Source: Struthio camelus | Taxonomy: Eukaryota; Chordata; Aves; Struthioniformes; Struthionidae | NCBI RefSeq assembly: GCF_040807025.1 | Contig: NC_090967.1 | Span: forward strand, 4,524,001 to 4,588,000 | DNA: 64,000 nucleotides | Direction of reading: 5' to 3' | Shown: positions 52,101 to 64,000 of the stretch, piece by piece | How the letters are laid out: the number at the start of each line of letters is the position of its first letter | How positions within the stretch are numbered: position 1 is the first letter of the stretch | The notes under the pieces: model-generated | What the model was told of the DNA's origin: nothing | Database searches by the model: none | What the model saw: the letters and a program-made list of their open reading frames with translations, nothing else | Translations under genes and position numbers: made by a program

Positions 52101-53566
52101 CGTAAGTCCTTCTTAGCTACTATTGTTACCAACAGAGACTTCCTGCATAGCTTCTTATTCTCCGCAGCCTTAGAGACCGAGCTTAAGAGAAACATTTGAA
52201 GGTTTGCCTAACTCACCTCGTTTGTTCCTCCCTGAGCAGAGTACGTGAATGTGCAGGTGTAATCTCCCTAGAAAAAGAGGAGAAAAATATGAGCAATCGC
52301 ACTCCAGTAGGATAGTCTGGGTGACTAGCTATTTGTTGAGCATCTGCTACTCCCTCGGCAACACACATGGTACACGAGGTCTGGGCACACAGGAGAGAAT
52401 TACTGGGGCCGTGGGCAGGGGGCAACCCCTGGCGGCCTCCCCGCGCGGGAGAAGCGAGGCGAAGCGCGCGCCACGTCCGCGTCTGCGCGCGGCAGGGGTC
52501 AGACCTCAGCCAGGTGCAGTTAACCGGAGCCAGGGAGGGTGCCGCCAGGCAGGGCTGCCAGCCGGCGGGACGGGATCGGCGCGGCCCTCATCCCCCGCCG
52601 TGGCGTCAGCAGGACCCAGTGGTGCTGGTGCGAGCGCCCGAGGTTCTGGGGGACCCAGCAACCTGCAGCCCCTGAGCCCCCTTCCCCTTGGGGACCCTCT
52701 TCCTCATGGCACCCCCTTCCCCTTGGTAACCCCTGGCTCCCCTGGGGGACCTCCTCCCTTTGGAGATCCCCTACGGGACCCTCTTCTCTTTGGGGACCCC
52801 CTGCCACTTGGGGACTCCATTCCCTCTGGGGACCTCCCCCCCCGCTCACCTCGGGGCCCCATTCTCCTAGGGAATCTCCTCCCTTTGCAGACTCCTGCCT
52901 CCATGGGGACCCCTCCTTCTGTGGGCACCCCACTCCCTGTGGGGCCCCATTCTCCTTGGAGAGCTCCTCCCTTTGGAGAGCCCCCTTGGGGACCCCACCC
53001 CCCGTGGGCCACCTCCCTACAGGGAGACTCTCCTTCCTGAGGGACCCTCTCCCCACAGGCCCTTCCTCCTTCCTTGGGGACCCCTTGTCCCCGGGGACCC
53101 CCTCTCCTTGGAGACCCCTTCCCCTGGGGTCCCCTCCCTCTCGGGACGCCCCTTCCCCAGGGGCCCCTTCCCCTGGCCCTGCCGAGGCCGAGCCCCAGCC
53201 CCGCTGCGGCCTAGGCCCCCCTCCCGCAGCCGGCCCTTAGTAACCAGCCCTAGCAACCGGCCTGGATTCCCCCCCCCCTCCACCGCCCCGTCCCGCCTTC
53301 CCTCGCCGGCAGCCAACCGCCGCGGCGGGAGGCGGGAGCGACGTGGCCCCCAGCCAATCAGGGAGAGGCGCGTATCCTCTCCTTTCTCTCCCTCGCTCCT
53401 CGCCTCTCACCAGGGTGCGGGAGAAGGAATGGACCATTCCGCCGGGCCGCACGTCGAAGTCGGTCGTGCTCGGTCCCTCCTCGGCCCGGGCAACCAGGCA
53501 CAAGAGGACAACGGGCACGACCCCGGCCCAGAGCCTCCGGCCACCCATACCGCTGGGCGCCGCCAT
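49105..53566 (-). CDS. MYDGF: Myeloid-derived growth factor (complete, 6 exons)
   Basis: Small protein of the ER and secretory pathway; in mammals it is a paracrine growth factor that protects heart tissue and can be held in the ER by a C-terminal KDEL-like signal. Coding exons: 53566-53411, 52267-52217, 50903-50842, 50284-50203, 49626-49554, 49184-49105. Together they make 504 bp, 167 codons plus stop (human 173 residues). The N-terminus MAAPSGMGGRRLWAGVVPVV with LLCLVARAEE is a signal peptide. The mature part has FDVRPGGMVHSFS, GDYTCTFTYSAQGGTNE, QWQMNIGVSED, PQGKSYLFFTQFKAEVKGAK, SDVPLKQEEFEI and SKLMIVAKTPRDEL. Human MYDGF ends RTEL; here the end is RDEL, closer to the canonical KDEL. All introns are GT-AG with phases 0, 0, 2, 0, 1. 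Intron 1 is filled with a degenerate repeat. Confidence 0.97.
52660..53185. repeat. Degenerate TTGGGGACCCCCT repeat in MYDGF intron 1
   Basis: Units of about 15-40 bp built on CCCTTTGGGGACCC and CTCCTTGGGGACC recur over 520 bp without a fixed period. Frames are open by chance on both strands. Confidence 0.75.
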
Positions 53567-53660
53567 CTTGGAAAGGAAGCATAGGCTACGGCGGGCGGGA
53601 AGGGTCAATTCGGGCCGTGGCCGCTCAGAGGGGCGCCCCGGCGGCCATCTTGGGTGTGGG
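53540..53660 (-). promoter_or_regulatory. MYDGF: MYDGF promoter region with two YY1-like motifs
   Basis: GCCATCTTGG occurs at 53562-53571 and at 53643-53652. On the minus strand these read CCAAGATGGC, the YY1 core AAGATGGCGGC. The first copy contains the MYDGF start codon (CCAAGATGGCGGCGCCC). CpG density is high and there is no TATA box. A start site close to the first ATG is likely, as in other genes with a YY1 site in the leader. Confidence 0.5.
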
Positions 53661-55297
53661 CAGAGAGTCCGGGCGGGTGGAGGCTCGGGGGCCCGCCTGG
53701 GGGCCATGGGGGCGGGGGGCCCATGGGGACAGGGGGCCTTGGAGACGGGCGTACAAGGGGTCGTGGGGACAGGGGAACACTGAGGCAAGGGTCCATTGGG
53801 CATTGAGGACGAGGGGACAAGGCGCCTTGGGGACAGAGGACCATGGGACAAGGGACCATGGGGACAAGGGGTCTTAGGGATAGGGGGTCATGGGAATGGG
53901 GGGACAAGTGGCACTGGGAAAAGGGGGCCAATGGGGTCAAGGGACCGTGAGGAAAGGGGGCCTTGGGGACGCAGGGGAACAAGGGGCCATGGGGGACAGG
54001 CAGCCACGGGACAAGGGACTATTGGGACAAGGAGCCACAAGGACAGCGGGCCATTGGGGCAAGGGGACGTGGGTCCATGAGGCCATGGGGACAAGGGACA
54101 CAAGGACAGTGGCCTCTGGCGCCACAACACAGGCTGTGATGGCATGGGTGCTATGGGTGATGCCCCACGTCCCTGCAGCGCCACGGGCAGGGATGTTCAG
54201 GAGGCCCCTCTAGCCCTGGCCTTGCACCCCTGCGCCCTCTTGGGCTCCACGTGCTGAATCCCCCAGATCGTTCAAGGGGGAGAAAAAGCAGGTTTAGGGG
54301 ACAAGATTCACTAGATCGCTTTTTCCAGGGGCTGGGGCTCCTGCCTGGGCAGCTCCTGCGAGGTCTGGCTGCTCCCCAAGGCTGAGCAGCTCAGCCTTTA
54401 AGCACCAAAATCAATCATCCAAATAGTCCCTAGCCTGCTATCAAAACACTTGATTCACGGGATACTGGGGAATCTGGGGAGAGGAGGGAACGGAGCCGAG
54501 GACACGGACCAGCTCCTGTGAACCTCCAGGGCTTCGGCATGAAGGACACCAGGCGGGTCTGGTGCTGTGCTGGAAGGCAAATTGCCAAAATAGCCTTATA
54601 GAAGCTCTAGACGGTGTTGGGAAATTGGAAAGGGGTTGGAGGAGGTGGGAGGGGGAAGAAGCATGCACTTCAATAACTCAGGAGAGTTTTTAAGGATAAA
54701 ACAGAGAGGTTTTACACCAGAGAAACTGCTTTGCCCCTCCGCACATGACTTCTGGACTCCATTGGCATTACATTCTCCCACTTTTTGCTTGTTATACAGG
54801 TTTAATTTGGTAAAGACCTATTTTTGCAAGAACTCAGCTCACTGAGGGTGTGTGCACAGCCCCTGTGGGGCCACGTGTTCAGCTCAGGCAGAAGCGGCGG
54901 AGAGCCACAATCACGGCCAGAAAATCCAGCCTTCCTGCTGCTGGGATTCAGCTGGATGGAAAAGGGGCTGCTGGTCTGCAGGAGGGGAAAAGGACTGCCA
55001 AGCTTGGCAGAAAGGTGCGGAGAAAGCTCACAGAGCATCGCGTCAAAGGCAAGCGCCTTTCGCGCCAGGAAAAGCAATAGCTATATTAGCAACGCTGCAG
55101 CCACCGTGCCGCGCTCTGCTCAGTTTGCAGGCGCGCGGAGCAATTAGCCATGCAGGAAAAGCCCCTTCCAACGGGAGAGCACCCTGCCCCAGCGGCGAAG
55201 GGAGGGAGACGGCCAGAAACGCTCCCGGGTGAACGCCGAGGTGCGGGGAGGACTATTGCAACCCCTGGCCCAGGAAGTATCGGGGGGGCTGCAGCGC
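53655..55297. other. Intergenic region between MYDGF and the cathepsin gene
   Basis: It begins with a degenerate GGGACAAGGGACCATGGGGA repeat (about 53,690-54,110). The rest is unique sequence with no coding exon that I recognise. ATTAAA on the minus strand (54806-54801) could serve as the cathepsin polyadenylation signal, but support is weak. Confidence 0.45.
53690..54110. repeat. Degenerate (GGGACAAGGGACCATGG)n repeat
   Basis: About 20 imperfect units of 17-22 bp built on GGGGACAAGG, CCATGGG and CCTTGGGG, upstream of MYDGF. The reverse complement word CCTTGTCCCC is shared with arrays at 8.5 and 26 kb. Confidence 0.85.
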
Positions 55298-57481
<2,184 letters not shown>

Positions 57482-57494
57482 GGCGCCCGGCTGG

Positions 57495-60400
57495 GGGAGG
57501 CGAAAGCGGATGCGGAGCGGCTCCCGGCACGCAGGCCGGCAGAGCCCCCGGGCGCCCACCCCGCCGGCCGGGCTGGGAGCCCGACGCGCCTTTCCAAGCC
57601 GGGATTAAAGGTGGCGGTGGTGGGGGGGAAACGCAACCAAAGCGGCCGAGACGGAGGGCGGCGAGAGACGGGTTCGCTCCTTCAGCTGCGTCGGCTTTCG
57701 CACGGACGCGCTCCTGTTGTGGCAGGAGCTTTAGAAGGTCTTAGCTGTCCTTTTGGTGGTATTTAACTGTCCTTTTTTTGGAGAGGAAAGAGCAGCGTTG
57801 AGACAGACCGGAGCCCTGTCCTGCTCCCTGAGCGACAGGACGAGGCAGCCGCCTGCCGAAGGGCAGCGAGAGCCGCGAGGACGGCGAACGAGCCCGGCAG
57901 CCCCGCGCGGCCGCGTCGGCCCCTCCGAGCTTTAGCGCCGGGGACAGGGAGAAGATGGAAACGAGTCACCCAAGGGCTTCCCCGGCTCTCCCAGCCCTGT
58001 GCCGCAAGGGTTGGCACCGGGACCCCCCACCCTGGGGTGCCGCTCGAAGCGCGGCAGCGAGGAGCCGTGCCGGCAGCAGCCCTGCCTGGCCTCGCTCCCC
58101 TCTGCTGCCCGTCGCTCCCTCTCTTGCCCCCTTCCCCAGCACCGGCCCTGCGGCCGCGTCCACCTCCGGCGACACGCTGAGCCTTCTCCGTGCCCGGCTG
58201 TTAATCGCACCGCTGGCACCCGGCGCGTTTAAACGCCGCCGCGGCCCAGGGCTAAAGCACCCGGCGCGAGCGCAAGCACGCGGACGTCTCCAGAGCAAGG
58301 TTTCGCCCTTGGCCAGAGCGCCAAAGCCCAGCCCCGGGACCAGCGGGGAAGCAGAGCCGCTTGCCCGGGCTGCGGCTTTGGCAGCGCATCGGGCAGCCGC
58401 CCGCAGCGCCGTTTCGGAGCACCCGGTCCGAGGCAGAAATAGGATGCGTGAGAAAGAGGGACAGAAGAGGCCGGAGGGGAAGGAGCGAGACTGGTGCTCA
58501 GCAGCGAGAGCCCAGCCGGCGCGAGAGCTTTTCACTTGAAAGCCCACGGCGGGTCTGCCCCGACGATAACCCAACCTGCCCCAGCGCCAGGGCAACACAG
58601 CAGAGCTGGCACCGGAGAGGAGAGGTTTGAAGACGAGCCCGGAGGGCTCTGAGCAGGCGCTGCGGTGCTGGGATTACCGGCAGCAGCCGCTCTACCGAAA
58701 AAGCAGCCAGCGCCAGGGCGAGATCGGCAGCAAGCGCGGAGCGAGCGCGATGACTGAAGCGTCGCATCTGTCCCAGCCCGGAGGCGGCTCGCTGGCAGCC
58801 CTCGGGTACGTGTTTCACCAAAATCCCTCCGCGAGGATTCTCCGCGATCAGCTTACACCCTGCTTTTCGCAGCCGGATGCGCGGCGCCGGCCCCCCTCCG
58901 CGCCAGCCGCTTGTCTTCCTCGCGTCGCCGCTGCCCAGCCTCGTCCGCCTTTGATAGACCCTGCTATTTCCGAGCAGCTTCAGTAATTCTCCGGGCGCTG
59001 CTTGACAAAGCCCCCGAGCACGCGGCAGCACCGCGACATCCCTCTCGGCGGAGGAGAAAGATCGAACGGCCGAGAGGCATCTCATCACCGAACGGGCAGT
59101 TCCCACTGACGCAGCTTTCAAAGACGGCGAGCCGCCGTCACACCTTCATGCACACCGCGCGCTCCGGGAAGGGAGACGCCGGAAAGTTTGCCCTTTGAGC
59201 GCTTTGCCGGGCGAGGGAGGCTTTCTGAGCTCGTTTTGTAGCCCAAGAACTGGTTTTGTTTTAAAAATAAGTTGTTGAAAACATCTGCTCCCCTCCCCAT
59301 CCGACTTCTAAAATAAAGCCCCATCTGTTGGGTTTTCGTGGGAGGAATGCCTCCCACCGCCCGTGGGCTCGGTCCCTTTCTTGAGGAACGGTAATTTTTA
59401 TTCGGCTTCCCCAGCATCTGTTACAATGCCCTCCGCTTCCTGCGGCCGTTACCGCTCGCTTGCGCCGGAAATTAATTCAGCTTTGTGCTACGGCTGCAAA
59501 TTCTCTCTGTCCAAAAGAGATACCTTGAACCTGGCTTAACCGCACTTCATCCTCCCGTTGCCTTTCTCGCAGGACAGCTGGGTGGAGGCTTCCTACATCA
59601 TTTGTATTTCAATCCTCCAGCAAAGCCTGCTACATATTGAAAAGTTCAGCATTGCAGGAGGTGATTTCCCAGCTAATGCCTCTCAGGATCTCAATACCCA
59701 AAGAAGAAAAACAGCCCCTTCTCTTTTTTTTTTTTTTTCTCATGGCATCAAATAATCCTACAGCTTCAGAATCGAGCTCGGAGGATCAAAGGAGCCGACA
59801 GATTTGTAAACTCTTCTAGACAAGGACCTTTTAAGAGCGCCATTGCAGACACGTTAAGAACACTTGCTCTTTTGGGACAGGAAAAAGCAGTCAAGATTAA
59901 GACTAAAAAGAAACAAACCCTGCAAAACAAAGCTCTTACCATCCACCAGCACCCACCCGGCTCTAGAAGGCAGGGGGAAAGGGCAGCAGCTCTTCTGCCT
60001 GCAAAGGAGATCGCGGTCCTCTCTCAAGGAAACTCCAGAGATGTGCAACTTCCTCCATTACGTCCCCTTCCGCCCCTCCGACCGCTAAGCTGTACCAGGA
60101 GTTACTGAACAGGGGGTGCGGTAGACGCTAAAACATGACTGCAATAGTCAGCAATTATTTGGGCACACGGAAGAGAAGGGGGCAACAAATATGCTCACAG
60201 CCATGTTCAGAAAGCAAAATGCTCCAGCTCTAAGATGCTTTGCATTCCAAACAGAAGCCTCCAGCTTGCATCCTCAAGGCATTTAACAGCAGTTTAATTA
60301 ACACCCAACTCCCAGATAGGAAGGAAAACAGCCAGGCCAGTTTTGTAAGCTTTAAGCTCCAGAAAAGGCGAGCAGAGGCAGGTCCCAGCACCTGCAAAAA

Positions 60401-60845
60401 GCAGCTCCATGCTCGGGACCCTCATGCATCCCAGCGTGGGATCAGAGCCGCGAGGGCTTAGGAGCTGGCCAGGGCACTACCCGAGCTGCAGCGCAGCTGC
60501 ATCCCCCCCAGAAGCCGGGGCGCTGGGCGAGGTGCTACCTCCAGGCCAAGGCTAGCGTTTGCAAGCACAAAATGCCCGACTTGCTCAAGGTCATGCTGCG
60601 CCTTAATGGCAGAGCCAAGAACACAGTCCAGGATTCCCAACTCTCCCCCCTGCATCTTTAATTGCTGCATCATGCTTCCCTTGAGGAACATCAGGGCTTT
60701 AATATTCGCTCCACTGCTCCACACAGAAACCGAACAGAGCATTTTGCTTTTACCATAGACACAGCTTTGGCCATGGTGAGCCAGATGCCATTTCCTCCCA
60801 GGCCCTCTCCTGCACGCCAAAAAAACAGGCACACACCAGCCAGCG
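57495..60845. other. Intergenic region between the cathepsin gene and DPP9
   Basis: CpG-rich for the first 1.7 kb (cathepsin upstream region), then more AT-rich. It includes a SINE relic at 60,570-60,680 and a poly-T tract near 59,725. I see no coding exon; frames above 150 codons at 57.9-59.1 kb lie in GC-rich DNA on both strands. Confidence 0.45.
60570..60685 (-). mobile_element. MIR/CORE-type SINE relic, antisense
   Basis: CGACTTGCTCAAGGTCATGC is followed at the expected distance by TGGCAGAGCCAAGAACACAG and CAGGATTCCCAACTCTCCCC. Antisense MIR-like SINEs of reptiles read ACTTGCTCAAGGTCACAC, TGGCAGAGCCAAGAATAG and CAGGAGTCCTGACTCCCAG. The copy is diverged and partial. Confidence 0.62.
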
Positions 60846-60861
60846 TATCTCTTTCCAATAT

Positions 60862-60867
60862 TTTAAT
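60862..60867 (-). terminator. DPP9: Polyadenylation signal of DPP9
   Basis: ATTAAA on the minus strand, followed in that direction by a GT-rich stretch (GGCTGGTGTGTGCCTG and a T run). It ends a 3' UTR of about 1.2 kb after the stop at 62,094. Confidence 0.55.
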
Positions 60868-62093
60868 GAGTCGCTACATCTTACACTCATAATTATAAAA
60901 GAATAAGAATCCATAAAAATATTTTCTTTTCATAATACGCACTTAAAATACTCCAGGGCAAGTTGACGTGGTTCATTTGGGTGGGTTTTTTTTCTTTTTG
61001 CCCCTGGCAGAACCCTTGGCTTGAGGGGGGTATGTGCTCCCCTGAGGTGCGATTGCTCAATCCCCCCTCCCCAGAACTGCAGTTCCTGTTGACCAGGTAA
61101 ATAAAAACCAGAAGAGAGCGTTTGCTGAGTGGAGGGGCAAGGGGAACAGTCACTGACCCGCAGAGAACTGAAGCACAGCCAATTTCAGTGCACGTCTGAA
61201 AGCTCAGGGTGCCAGGGAAGGAGAAGGTGGGATCAGGAGGCAGCACAGAGAACGGAGGGAGGGAGTATTTGCATAAATATCATCCATTTCATGTTGCAAA
61301 AACCCAAATGCTGCTGTGATCTCTAGAGAGATGATCTCTAGTTGTAGCCAGCTGCTTCAGCTGCCATGCTACCTGTTGGCACAACTCTGCTTGTGAGCGG
61401 CCATTAGAGAAAGGTATCAGAGGACGCTGTTATCGACCCCAGCCACTTCCTCCATCTGCTCTGCAAAATTAAAATGAAAAACAGAAAAGACTAGTGTTGC
61501 ATGCTTCTGTAGAGCTCTCTTCATGTCCCGGGGCTCCACACTGTCACAGCAGGGCCAGGACACAACAGCAGCAGCGATCAGCTCCCTTAGGACTTAACAT
61601 TAGGTAGTTCTCTCTTCCCTCCCACTCCTGGCTTAAGGCAGCTTGCTGATTCAGCTCTTCCATTTCCAACACAGGCACTGAGTTCTTGCAGGTAAGAGTA
61701 GGGGAACTGCAGAGGTGCAGTGGAAGGGAAAAGGATGGGGGAGAGAGAGATTGACACAAACCTCAGCCTCGGGAGACAGACCGCTGTCCATTGATTCCCA
61801 GGATAGAGGGAGTAGCAGCAAAATAAGCAATAACAGCCAGGCTGGAGGAGAGGAACAGGACGAGCAGCTGAGCAGGGGCAGACCTCCAGCTTGGAAAGTG
61901 AAAGAAGGTGGCACTGTCCAAAGGGAAGGTGCCCTCCACCCTCCCCCCTCGCTCAGGGCAAGACACCCAGCCCGGATGTGGGCACTCAGCCATTTGTGCT
62001 CTGGGTTAGATGGCTGTCGAGGGAGGCGGTAGCGGCAGGGCACAGGAGGGGGAAGGTGAGCTGTCAGTGTCCAGTCTGCAGAGGCTTGTGCTC
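60868..62093 (-). other. DPP9: DPP9 3' untranslated region
   Basis: This sequence lies between the DPP9 stop and the ATTAAA signal and I infer that it is the 3' UTR. It has a short GGAGGGAGGGAG run near 61,255. One exon-like piece at 61,427-61,470 is discussed in the findings. No other coding potential is evident. Confidence 0.5.
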
Positions 62094-63984
<1,891 letters not shown>

Positions 63985-64000
63985 CTAAAAGGCAACAAGG

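Overview
The window is vertebrate nuclear DNA, most likely from a bird (a sauropsid at any rate) and from a GC-rich, microchromosome-like region. Every gene I recognise has introns with GT-AG sites. The order SEMA6B - TNFAIP8L1 - MYDGF - (cathepsin) - DPP9 matches human 19p13.3 as I remember it. The intergenic DNA is very rich in CpG and carries many minisatellites. Species cannot be fixed from the sequence alone.

Layout. 1-4,996 (minus): the 5' twelve coding exons of SEMA6B, cut by the left edge inside the sema domain. 5-36.6 kb: a long non-coding stretch upstream of SEMA6B. It holds a probable CpG-island first exon near 15.6 kb, large tandem arrays (CA-rich at 6.1 kb, 75-bp at 8.5-9.4 kb, 31-bp at 9.9-11.5 kb, TG-rich at 17.6 kb, an E-box-bearing array at 19.4 kb, a GTCCCC array at 26 kb, 24-bp at 33.1-34 kb) and many short AT-rich islands with TAAT homeodomain-type motifs. 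36.7-37.15 kb: a CpG-island promoter and first-exon candidate for TNFAIP8L1, whose single coding exon lies at 44,129-44,689 (plus). 49,105-53,566 (minus): complete six-exon MYDGF. 55,298-57,481 (minus): a complete seven-exon papain-family cathepsin of the L/K type, which I do not recall at this position in mammals. 62,094-63,984 (minus): the last four coding exons of DPP9 with its 3' UTR down to about 60,850.

SEMA6B and TNFAIP8L1 are head to head across about 39 kb. TNFAIP8L1 and MYDGF are tail to tail. MYDGF, the cathepsin and DPP9 run in the same direction. The genes have unrelated roles (axon guidance, phosphoinositide and apoptosis signalling, an ER-retained or secreted growth factor, a lysosomal protease, a cytosolic dipeptidase); the grouping is conserved synteny, not an operon.

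The clearest things beyond the genes are these. (1) An almost perfect 30-bp inverted repeat of an ACTACAATTCCCAGCATGC-type motif in SEMA6B intron 2. (2) Two short words, TGCCTCAGTTTCCCC and GGACCCAGGAGTCC, scattered about ten times each on both strands, which look like pieces of old MIR/CORE-type SINEs. (3) Minisatellite arrays whose unit differences are largely the decay states of CpG sites. (4) Regularly spaced E-boxes and paired transcription-factor-like motifs in the SEMA6B upstream region. (5) The extra cathepsin gene and its unusual details. I see no complete new gene system, no CRISPR array and no recognisable retroviral or Polinton remains.
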